This document shows, one piece after another, positions 1-6,386 of a DNA stretch of 11,245 nt (its first letter is position 1; every line of letters starts with the position of its first letter). The DNA comes from Spartobacteria bacterium. GTDB taxonomy: Bacteria > Verrucomicrobiota > Verrucomicrobiia > Chthoniobacterales > UBA10450. Below the pieces are notes generated by a model. It made no database searches and was not told the origin of the DNA. It worked only from the letters and a program-made list of their open reading frames with translations. The position numbers and the translations under genes are program-made. The stretch lies in assembly GCA_021324035.1 (NCBI GenBank), contig JAJPJU010000173.1, forward strand, positions 1 through 11,245. Reading direction: 5' to 3'.

Positions 1-56
1 TCGAACCATGAATAACGCCTCCAAAGGGCGCTGTGTTACCATTACACCACAGGGCA
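1..56 (-). tRNA. tRNA-Gln (anticodon TTG), 3' end cut by window edge
   Basis: Read on the minus strand, the sequence folds as a tRNA. The 5' acceptor strand is TGCCCTG (56 to 50). The D arm is GTGT-AATGGTA-ACAC. The anticodon stem GCGCC/GGCGT has one G-T pair and the loop CTTTGGA, giving anticodon TTG (24 to 22) and glutamine identity. It continues with a four-base variable loop, the 5' T-stem CATGG and the TTCGA of the T loop, where the window ends. The U at position 1 is typical of bacterial tRNA-Gln. The 3' T-stem, 3' acceptor strand and any CCA lie outside, so acceptor pairing cannot be checked. The gene is co-directional with and downstream of the 142-6331 operon. Confidence 0.9.
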
Positions 57-141
57 AGGAACCACCTAGCTTGGCTATTTTGGGTTAAAGCGCAACGGCT
101 CGAACCGTGAATCGTTCGAAAATGCCCGCCGAGATTTCTGA
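57..141. other. spacer between tRNA-Gln and the MBL hydrolase gene
   Basis: This 85-bp non-coding spacer must hold the end of the upstream operon and the promoter or processing site of the tRNA. The only structure seen is a perfect 6-bp inverted repeat TCGAAC/GTTCGA (100-105 and 114-119, 8-nt loop). Read on the minus strand it is not followed by a T run, so it is not a convincing intrinsic terminator. No clear -35/-10 pair for the tRNA was recognised; the tRNA may be co-transcribed with the operon. Confidence 0.4.
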
Positions 142-1107
142 TTAATGAACCTTTTCCGGCGGCGCCAACGGCGTGACTGAAGCGATAATTTCCTGAAGCG
201 GCGAAAATCCGCTGCCGATGACAAGGTTCGCCAACGGAAGCGAAACGATTTCGTGTTCGGATGCGGCGTCGACGGTAAGCGGTGATCTGAAGGTCATCGC
301 TCTCGCGACTTCGACCATCTCGTCGACTTGTCGATCGTCGTGAGAGGGATCGTGATGAAAAAATAACAGGCGTCGCGCGCCGGCCTCAGTTGCCAGATCG
401 ACACTGTCCGGCAAGCAGCCATGACCCCATCCGACCCGGCGGGTGTACTCGTCGGCGGTGTATTGCGTGTCGAGAATCAACAGGTCGACCCCGCGAATGA
501 ATTCGATCAGTTCGCGGTGGGCCATTTCCACCTCGCCAATTCGTCCACCGTTGTTTCGAAACGGTTCGTGATCCGGCAGGTAAGCGATGTGTCCGGCCGC
601 GGATTCGATTCGAAAACCGGTGCATCCACCGGGATGATTCAATCGCGTGGTTCGAACGAGCAGGTCTCCCAATTTCGTCGCGTCGCGAGAAAGTTCCCTC
701 ACTGGCAGCAGGCCGCGCATTTGGTGAAGGCCAACTGGAAAATGCGCCGGCGCCATCTGAGTTTCCAACCCGTGTTGCAGTTGCTCTGCGCGACCACATT
801 CCCCAAAGACCGTGATGCGATTGGCCGGCGAATAAGCTGGAGCGAAAAAAGGCAAACCCTGAATGTGATCCCAATGGTTATGCGAAAGAAGCAGCGTCGC
901 CTCGATGGGATTTTCTTGCGCGGATCGAACGAGTTCGTCTCCAAGCGAACGGATGCCGCTTCCCGCGTCCAGGATCAATAATTGATCATGATAACGAATC
1001 TCCACACACGAAGTGTTTCCGCCGTAGCGCATGTTCTCCGGCGCCGGGGCCGGTAGCGAACCGCGCACTCCGCGGAACCGGATAATCATGTTGTCGTCGT
1101 GCGTCAT
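142..1107 (-). CDS. MBL-fold metallohydrolase (COG1235/PhnP-like)
   Basis: This is a 321-residue cytoplasmic protein with no signal peptide. The N-terminus (residues 8-37, FRGVRGSLP...RYGGNTSCVE) is the signature opening of PhnP/RNase Z-like metallo-beta-lactamase-fold hydrolases. The metal motif HxHxDH is intact as HNHWDH (residues 76-81). Further likely ligands are H158 (LNHPGG), D179 (YLPDHEP), and H251/H252 in FFHHDPSHDD. A conserved LDTQYT segment lies near residue 213. These residues predict a dinuclear-metal phosphodiesterase or related hydrolase, but the substrate cannot be read from sequence. The start ATG overlaps the stop of the upstream kinase gene as ATGA (1104-1107), implying translational coupling; an in-frame ATG at residue 7 (1089) is an alternative start. 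It is the last gene of the operon. Relatives are often annotated as RNase Z-like or cyclic phosphodiesterase proteins. Because it follows a cNMP-binding kinase, a cyclic-nucleotide phosphodiesterase role is attractive but unproven. Confidence 0.88.
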   Translation of the reverse strand: MTHDDNMIIRFRGVRGSLPAPAPENMRYGGNTSCVEIRYHDQLLILDAGSGIRSLGDELVRSAQENPIEATLLLSHNHWDHIQGLPFFAPAYSPANRITVFGECGRAEQLQHGLETQMAPAHFPVGLHQMRGLLPVRELSRDATKLGDLLVRTTRLNHPGGCTGFRIESAAGHIAYLPDHEPFRNNGGRIGEVEMAHRELIEFIRGVDLLILDTQYTADEYTRRVGWGHGCLPDSVDLATEAGARRLLFFHHDPSHDDRQVDEMVEVARAMTFRSPLTVDAASEHEIVSLPLANLVIGSGFSPLQEIIASVTPLAPPEKVH

Positions 1108-2276
1108 GGCTGTGTTTGTTCGGGAGACATCGGCAGCGCGATCCGAAAAGTTGTTCCGGCGCTGCTGCTTTCCACGGTGATGGTCCCGCCATGTGCGTCG
1201 ACCACGGTCTTGGCGATGGCGAGACCCAAGCCAGTGCCGCCACTTTTTCCTTCGGTAATGAACGGCTCAAAGATTTTCGGCAACAATTCGGCGCGAATTC
1301 CGTGTCCAGTGTCGCTGAGTTCGAATCGTGCTTGCGACTCAACCTCGCGCACCGAGAAGCGCAAAACATTCTGCTCGCCGACTTTCATCGCTTCGCGCGC
1401 GTTCTTGATCAGATTGCCGAAGACGCGAAGCATCCTGTGCCGATCGATCCTGACCGATCCCTGGAAGTCGACTTGAATCTGGACGTCGCAACCAGCGCGA
1501 CACTTGGCGAAATCGGGCTCGAGCTGTCGCACAAAATTCGCGACGTTGACGGTTTCCAGCTTCAGTTGCGTTTCGCCTCGCGAATAGTCGACCAGCTCGC
1601 GGGTCATGGCCGCCATGCGATCGATGGCCTCCTTGATGTGTCCGGCTAGCTGCATTGTTCCACCGTCGGTGGTGGTCGACTGAATTATTCCGGCGGCGCA
1701 AAGGATGGTGCCGATCGGATTGTTCATGTCGTGCACAATCGAGCTGATGGTTGTGCCGATGAGGGAAAGCCGTTCGCTGCGCATCATTTGCTCGATGAAA
1801 TGCTGATTGTTCTGGCGAAGCCGCTGGGTGACCGAATGGGTGAAATTTGTCAGGATGCGTTGGGGCGCGAGACGGAGTAACAGGTCCCAAGTCTCGCGGT
1901 CGATCCGGCCGACTGTGGTCACACCCACTGCAGTCGCTTGCGCCGAACGTTTGCCGCTGTCGATCAACGCCATCTCGCCGAAATAATCGTTAGGCGGGAG
2001 ATAGGTCAGAGTTTCCTGTTTGCCGCCGCGCCCGCGCTTGGAAATTTTTATCGACCCTTCGGCAATCAGATAAAGACAGTCTCCCGGTTCATCTTCTTGA
2101 AAGAGGACTTCGTCCGGCTGCAGCGTCTGAATCTCTATTCGCCTCGAGATTGTTTCGAAAACCTCAGGACTCAAATTGGCGAACAGCGCGTTCCCGCCAA
2201 ACGCGGGAGTTTCGGCTTCAAGAGAGAGATCCGGAATCGCCTCCAGGCTCGGGCCTGCTGACTTGTCGCCGACCAT
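1104..2276 (-). CDS. soluble histidine kinase with N-terminal cyclic-nucleotide-binding domain
   Basis: The protein has 390 residues and no transmembrane segment. Residues about 30-140 form a CAP/PKA-type cNMP-binding domain. The phosphate-binding cassette reads FGEMALIDSGKRSA (99-112), with the Glu (E101) and Arg-Ser (R110-S111) that contact cyclic phosphate and ribose in CRP, so ligand binding is plausible. A helical linker leads to a HisKA-type domain with phospho-acceptor H182 in SIVHDMNNPIG, an NtrB-like H-box. The HATPase_c domain has an N-box (NLIKNAREAM, 288-297), a DTGHG G1 box (322-326), an F box (FEPF) and a GGTGLGLAI G2 box, so all catalytic motifs are present. There is no receiver or DNA-binding domain, so an external response regulator is needed. 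The gene lies 13 nt after the FecR-beta-helix gene and overlaps the MBL gene by 4 nt. The obvious inference is that cyclic nucleotide from the nearby cyclase modulates its autophosphorylation. The ligand (cAMP, cGMP or other) is not determined. Confidence 0.92.
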   Translation of the reverse strand: MVGDKSAGPSLEAIPDLSLEAETPAFGGNALFANLSPEVFETISRRIEIQTLQPDEVLFQEDEPGDCLYLIAEGSIKISKRGRGGKQETLTYLPPNDYFGEMALIDSGKRSAQATAVGVTTVGRIDRETWDLLLRLAPQRILTNFTHSVTQRLRQNNQHFIEQMMRSERLSLIGTTISSIVHDMNNPIGTILCAAGIIQSTTTDGGTMQLAGHIKEAIDRMAAMTRELVDYSRGETQLKLETVNVANFVRQLEPDFAKCRAGCDVQIQVDFQGSVRIDRHRMLRVFGNLIKNAREAMKVGEQNVLRFSVREVESQARFELSDTGHGIRAELLPKIFEPFITEGKSGGTGLGLAIAKTVVDAHGGTITVESSSAGTTFRIALPMSPEQTQP

Positions 2277-2289
2277 TTGGACAGTCCGT

Positions 2290-5200
2290 TTAGTAACCCG
2301 GCGCCGCGCTCAGCGGATGAGTAGCTGCGCCTTTGCCGGCGAAGGTGCCGGTAGTCGTGCCGTTGCCGCCGAAGCCCGTGTAATTCGCGTGATTGGTAAA
2401 CACATCTGCGGCCGTTGGACCCAGAATGGTCACAATCTTGCCGTTGTTAATGATCACCGCGTTAGCGGCAATAATCTTCGCGCTGTTGCCGCCAAGCGTA
2501 ACGTTGTCGGTGAAATCGATCGTACCGTTGCTGCCGCCGGCGTAAAGCTTGAGCATGGTATCGGCGGAAATCGATCCACCGCCAACGTTGAGGGTGCCAT
2601 TGGGAGAAAGCGCGCCGACTTTGACGGTGTCCGCCATAAGGGTGGCGTTGGTCAGATTGATCTGTCCGGCATTCGTCCCGTTGTTTGTGACCTCAATGGT
2701 GCCACGATCAGCTTGAACGGTGCCGCTCATACTAATAGCGCCGCCAGCGGAGGTGAACTTGATCGAACCGCCGGGCCCGGGCGCTGCCGCATTGAGAAGG
2801 GCTAACAGTTGCGCGCTGCTGCTGACGTTAATCGCGGTGCCGCCGGTGGCAGTGCTCTTGATATTAATATGACCGCCAGTGGCGCTTTGATGCCGGTTTC
2901 CGTCGTTCGAAGAAACTTCGATCTTATTATTTAGAGTGATGGTGTTCGATGCGGTCAGGTTGACTGTGCCGCCGTTGCCGCCGGTCATCGCATTTGTGCT
3001 GTTGAGGCCGGTTGTTGCAGTAATTGGCGCGTTCACAGTAAGCGAACCGTTGCTGGTCAAGTCGAGCTGACCGCCATTTCCACCGGCGTCGGATGCGAGC
3101 GGGTCGCCGTCCCCACCGTTCAGATTGAAGTTCGTTGCCAGCGTGTAATTGCCCGTCGAAATCGTGAGATTTGAAGCATTGGTCGGCGCGATCAACGGAG
3201 TGCCGTTGACGCCATTCAGATTTGCTCCGGCCAAAAGGTTCAGAGTCGGAGCATTGATGGAAATCGTTCCCGTCGAATATGGCGCGAGATTCGAAGTGTG
3301 AACCGTCAATGTTTTGTTGGCGGTCAGACTGTCGACCTGCAAAGCGTTAGCCGTGATCGTGTCCGCGGTAATCGAATTCCCGGCGAGCGTTCCGCCAACT
3401 GAAACGGTTTTCGTCGACGTCAAAGTGCCGACAGTGAAATTGCCGCTGTTCAACAAAATCTGGTCGAACCCGCTCAGAGCGTGGCCGGTGGCATCGATAT
3501 TGCCGCCCGTCGCCGTTAGCTCGCCTTTAAAGCTTGGGCCAACCGCGAAGTCGGTCGCAAAAGCCATGTCGTTCGCGATGATCGTTAGGTTTCCGGTCAC
3601 GGTTCCATTGATCGTTGCCGTGCCTCCGGCGGTCACTTGGAATTGTCGGTTTCCCGTGTTCAGGGAAACGCCCCCATTGAGAGTGAAGTTGCCGGTCACA
3701 TTGGCGGTCAGACTTTCGCCACTGAACGATCCATTGATCGTCGCCGAGCTTCCGTAAATAAAACCGTGATGACCGGTCACGATGCCGCCGAGCTCGACGT
3801 CGCCCCCATTCAGTTGAAAAAGATCGGACACGTTTGCGTTGTCATCGAACTGGATGGTTAACAGACCGGTGACCTCGAGATCTTTGGCGCTGATTGTGCC
3901 ACCGGAGAGAATCGCGTTGTTCTCGGCCGCGAATTGGAGAATTGAATTCGCTAGCGTGAAGTTTGAGCCAATGTTCACGTCACCGCTGCGCGCGTAAAAC
4001 TCGACCAGGTTCGGTTTGTCTCCGACAGCGGTGGAAAACGAAATAGTTGAGTCGAGTGTGATGTTGCCGGACTTTGTCGCGAATAGAATGTTTCTAACTC
4101 CGGCAAGATTTATCGCCGCAGGCCCGTTTGTAATTCCGTTGTTGCCAACCAGCGCGACGTTGTTGTTTTCGCCAGCGAGATTGAAGTTAATTCCTCCGAG
4201 TTGGAGCGAATCGAACACAAAGACCGCGCTGTGGCTGAACTGATGGTTATAAAAATTGTCGAAGTCGAGCTCATTATCGAAAGCTGAAGGTCCCGCGAAC
4301 AGAAAGCCGGAAGGAGATCCGTTAGTGGGCAGATCTGTGTAGATGACACCTGAATAAGTCACGCCCTGAGTAGTGATGGTGGCGCTGGACGGCTGGGTCG
4401 CGACAGTTGTGGTGTTATCGGTTACGTAAACACCGGGCGGCGGGGGCGGAGGCGCTCCGGTCGGCGGTGGATTCGAATTGGGAGTCGGAGCCGGAATCGG
4501 CGTCGGTCCCGGAGTCGCGACGGGAAGAGGCGCAGGGGGGGGACCCGCCTTGCTGTTCTTTTCAACGTTGGTGCGCGCGGTCAGGTCGGCCAGCAATTCG
4601 TCGGGCGCAATAACAACGTTGGTCCCTTTACCAAGAATCACCAGATTTGTATCAGCCAGCCGATGAGCGTCCTTGCCGGTTTGCTGTTGCTCCACAGACT
4701 TCTCGATTTTTCCCATGCTCGGAAGCGAATCGCTGCCCGAGCTCGCCTGTTTTCCTTTTTTTGCCTGCATGTTCACCAGCTTCGAAGTCTGGACGACTTT
4801 CTTCAGATCGACGGTGACCGGATCAGGAATTCGTCGTGCATTCGGAGGCATGATCACCATTTTGCCCGGCGTGAGGAGGAGTGAATCACCAAACCGGCCG
4901 TTCATTGACAAGCGCAGCGATCCTTCGAGGACCAGGACCTTGATGTCTTTGTTCGGCACGTACTCCATCATGATCGTCGTGCCGGTGATCGCGGCGGTCA
5001 CCGCAGCGGTGTGAATTTTTGCGCCGCCCAATCCTTTTGGGACCTGGAGGAGCATTGTTCCCTTTTGCAACGTCATCTCGCGGGTGCCGCTCTTGAAACT
5101 GAAATAACTTTCCGGCCCCAGCCGGGTCAGGGTGTTGTCCTGAAAAGTGAGCTCCGAACGGGATTTGATTCCCGTGGTCAGGGCGAGATCGCCACTGACA

Positions 5201-5367
5201 ATGTCGTCCAGCTTCGCATTGCGATCACCGGACGCGGGGTCGACCAGTTTTACCTGGTTAATGATTTTGGTGACGTGAGCTTCGGTCAGCGGCGCAGCCG
5301 GACAAATCTCGGAAGAGAGAAAGCAGCCGGCAGTCAACGCCAGAACCGTGAAAGTTGTTTTGTGCAT
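2290..5367 (-). CDS. exported FecR-domain protein with Pro-rich linker and large beta-helix region
   Basis: This is a 1025-residue exported protein. Residues 1-25 form a signal peptide with likely cleavage after CPAA; Cys15 in LTAGC is a poor alternative lipobox. Residues about 40-160 match the periplasmic FecR domain (GDLALTTGIKSRSELTF, LGPESYFSF, GTMLLQVPKG, AAITGTTIMMEY, VLVLEGSLRLS). Residues 160-275 are polar. Residues 276-312 are a proline-rich linker. From about 315 to 980 the chain is Gly/Asn/Thr/Ser-rich, with short alternating strands and repeated GGxGG-hxhxs rungs, as in haemagglutinin-like right-handed beta-helices. The last ~40 residues (VFTNHANYTGFGGNG...) are a distinct tail. 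There is no autotransporter barrel, TonB receptor-type plug or LPXTG-like signal. The start lies 1 nt after the barrel gene stop (TAATATG), so the two are probably co-translated. Unlike classical FecR, no anti-sigma N-terminus or sigma factor is present; I infer an envelope or surface structural/sensor protein. Function unknown. Confidence 0.85.
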   Translation of the reverse strand: MHKTTFTVLALTAGCFLSSEICPAAPLTEAHVTKIINQVKLVDPASGDRNAKLDDIVSGDLALTTGIKSRSELTFQDNTLTRLGPESYFSFKSGTREMTLQKGTMLLQVPKGLGGAKIHTAAVTAAITGTTIMMEYVPNKDIKVLVLEGSLRLSMNGRFGDSLLLTPGKMVIMPPNARRIPDPVTVDLKKVVQTSKLVNMQAKKGKQASSGSDSLPSMGKIEKSVEQQQTGKDAHRLADTNLVILGKGTNVVIAPDELLADLTARTNVEKNSKAGPPPAPLPVATPGPTPIPAPTPNSNPPPTGAPPPPPPGVYVTDNTTTVATQPSSATITTQGVTYSGVIYTDLPTNGSPSGFLFAGPSAFDNELDFDNFYNHQFSHSAVFVFDSLQLGGINFNLAGENNNVALVGNNGITNGPAAINLAGVRNILFATKSGNITLDSTISFSTAVGDKPNLVEFYARSGDVNIGSNFTLANSILQFAAENNAILSGGTISAKDLEVTGLLTIQFDDNANVSDLFQLNGGDVELGGIVTGHHGFIYGSSATINGSFSGESLTANVTGNFTLNGGVSLNTGNRQFQVTAGGTATINGTVTGNLTIIANDMAFATDFAVGPSFKGELTATGGNIDATGHALSGFDQILLNSGNFTVGTLTSTKTVSVGGTLAGNSITADTITANALQVDSLTANKTLTVHTSNLAPYSTGTISINAPTLNLLAGANLNGVNGTPLIAPTNASNLTISTGNYTLATNFNLNGGDGDPLASDAGGNGGQLDLTSNGSLTVNAPITATTGLNSTNAMTGGNGGTVNLTASNTITLNNKIEVSSNDGNRHQSATGGHINIKSTATGGTAINVSSSAQLLALLNAAAPGPGGSIKFTSAGGAISMSGTVQADRGTIEVTNNGTNAGQINLTNATLMADTVKVGALSPNGTLNVGGGSISADTMLKLYAGGSNGTIDFTDNVTLGGNSAKIIAANAVIINNGKIVTILGPTAADVFTNHANYTGFGGNGTTTGTFAGKGAATHPLSAAPGY
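2638..3117 (-). repeat. Gly-rich beta-helix rung repeats within the FecR protein
   Basis: Residues about 751-910 of the FecR protein contain imperfect repeats of a GG(N)GG turn followed by an alternating hydrophobic strand: GGNGGQLDLTS, GGNGGTVNLTA, ATGGHINIKS, GPGGSIKFTS and NAGQINLTN. Spacing is irregular at about 30-40 residues. At DNA level the repeats are diverged, so this is protein-level repetition and not a recent tandem duplication. The pattern matches coils of a right-handed beta-helix. Confidence 0.6.
4432..4542 (-). other. proline-rich linker segment of the FecR protein
   Basis: Residues about 276-312 alternate Pro with Ala, Thr, Gly and Ser, including two runs of consecutive prolines. 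The segment separates the FecR domain from the beta-helix. An extended polyproline stretch is a typical rigid spacer and could span periplasm or peptidoglycan; that role is inference. Confidence 0.7.
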
Positions 5368-5368
5368 A

Positions 5369-6331
5369 TTAGAATCGGACGGTCAAACCCGCGCCGCCTC
5401 CGGTTGAAATCACGTCGTATCGAAATGCCGAGCGATTCGATGAGTTGATCGCTCCGGTGAGAAAACTATCGATCGATGCCCACGGATTAATGGAGTAGTG
5501 CAGGCCTAACGAGAAAACCTGGTTCAAGTCGTCGCGCCCATCTTTATTATAGAAGTAACCGGAAAGCCGATAACCGAGGTCGCCACCAAATTGTCGCGTA
5601 ATTTGAAGATGATATCCCGCGGCGAACCCAATCTGATCGCGTTGTTCCGAATATGGGTCCGAGATTCCCACCGAACCGATCACCCCGAAGGTGAGCGAAT
5701 GGGAGCGGCCCAGGATCAGAAGCTTTTGGAGCGCGACTGAGAACTCGTGGTCCTGCAAAATTTCGCTGCTGGCGCTATCCAGTAGTTCGGTAAAATCGTA
5801 GCGCCCAAGAATGCCGATTCCCCAGAAATTTTGCGGCGTCCAAAGCAGACCGACTCCGGTTCCGATATTTTCGAAATCGAGCGGCGTGGTGTCCCAATAA
5901 CGAAAAATCGAGGTGGAGGCGCCGAATTGAAACTGCAGTTCGGGATTGATTCGCGGCGTCCAGTTGAAGAATGCGGCCCCAACGACAAAACTGTCCGAAA
6001 TCGTGTTGCGGCGGGTCAGCGCAACGTTGTTCGTGTAAAAGCTGGAAACGCTTCCACCCAAAGTGAAGTCCTGAATCTTTTGCTCGGTCTTGAGGATCTG
6101 TTGCGCGCCAAAACTTTCGTCCTCGGAGCTGGCAGTTTCTCCCGCCGGCAGCGCCATTCCGTCGGGGGTCACCATGCCGCTGGTCGGCGGCGCCTGACGC
6201 TCAAAAAGGCGCGATGTCTCAACCGCCGGATTGGTTTGAGCAGAAAGCTTTCCGAGGGAAAACAACGCAATCCCTGTTAGGAGGATACGACGGGCAGGAG
6301 AAGCCACGCCAACTGGAAAAGCAAAGCCCAT
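5369..6331 (-). CDS. outer-membrane beta-barrel protein
   Basis: The protein has 320 residues. The N-terminus has basic residues (ARR, 13-15), a hydrophobic stretch (ILLTGIALFSLG) and a probable signal peptidase I site near LSA-QT (residue 31). A polar segment rich in Ala, Glu and Ser (residues 32-85) precedes about 230 residues of alternating amphipathic strands with many aromatics and Gly (for example FTLGGSVSSFYTNN, LQFQFGASTSIFRYW, GIGILGRYDFTE, AGYHLQITRQFGGDLGYRLSGYFYN, FSLGLHYSI). It ends in LTVRF, the C-terminal Phe expected of a BAM-assembled barrel. Length and strand number suggest roughly a 10-12-strand barrel; no TonB plug or POTRA domain is visible, so it is not a two-partner-secretion exporter. 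It is the first gene of the operon and sits 1 nt from the FecR-beta-helix gene, which suggests the two products act together in the outer membrane. No strong Shine-Dalgarno is seen. Specific function unknown. Confidence 0.8.
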   Translation of the reverse strand: MGFAFPVGVASPARRILLTGIALFSLGKLSAQTNPAVETSRLFERQAPPTSGMVTPDGMALPAGETASSEDESFGAQQILKTEQKIQDFTLGGSVSSFYTNNVALTRRNTISDSFVVGAAFFNWTPRINPELQFQFGASTSIFRYWDTTPLDFENIGTGVGLLWTPQNFWGIGILGRYDFTELLDSASSEILQDHEFSVALQKLLILGRSHSLTFGVIGSVGISDPYSEQRDQIGFAAGYHLQITRQFGGDLGYRLSGYFYNKDGRDDLNQVFSLGLHYSINPWASIDSFLTGAINSSNRSAFRYDVISTGGGAGLTVRF

Positions 6332-6334
6332 GCC

Positions 6335-6357
6335 GTTAGGTGAATCGGCAGCCTAAC
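6335..6357. promoter_or_regulatory. inverted repeat in the divergent promoter gap (candidate operator)
   Basis: A perfect 6-bp inverted repeat GTTAGG (6335-6340) / CCTAAC (6352-6357) with an 11-bp spacer occupies much of the 55-bp gap between the barrel gene (minus) and the cyclase gene (plus). Its position between two divergent starts makes it a candidate site for a dimeric regulator of both units, or a hairpin in the barrel mRNA leader. No binding protein can be named, and such a repeat can arise by chance. Confidence 0.35.
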
Positions 6358-6375
6358 AAGGCACGTTTTCCGCTC

Positions 6376-6381
6376 AGGTGG
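6376..6381 (+). promoter_or_regulatory. Shine-Dalgarno that fixes the cyclase start
   Basis: AGGTGG lies 5 nt before the ATG at 6387 and overlaps the upstream in-frame GTG at 6378. This favours the ATG over the GTG, which would have no ribosome-binding site of its own. It is the clearest Shine-Dalgarno in the window. Confidence 0.65.
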
Positions 6382-6386
6382 ATTGG

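Noticed and set aside
1..56. tRNA gene as an integration site for a genomic island
   Set aside because: The tRNA 3' end lies outside the window, and no integrase, direct repeat or compositional shift was seen inside it.
100..119. Inverted repeat TCGAAC/GTTCGA as a terminator for the operon
   Set aside because: The stem is only 6 bp and no T run follows on the minus strand, so intrinsic termination is not supported.
421..981. Plus-strand open frame opposite the MBL hydrolase gene
   Set aside because: It lies fully inside a gene with an intact HxHxDH motif on the other strand and shows no domain or start signal of its own.
2176..2805. Plus-strand open frame of 209 codons opposite the kinase/FecR junction
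   Set aside because: It crosses two strongly supported minus-strand genes, has no recognisable domain, and its composition is that of the complement of Gly/Ala/Thr-rich coding sequence.
3314..3757. Plus-strand frame rich in Val, Pro and Leu that looks membrane-like
   Set aside because: The hydrophobic look is an artefact of reading the complement of Asn/Thr/Gly codons in the beta-helix gene.
2290..5367. Autotransporter or two-partner-secretion adhesin
   Set aside because: There is no C-terminal 12-strand barrel or N-terminal TPS domain, and the adjacent barrel lacks POTRA domains and is too short for a TpsB exporter.
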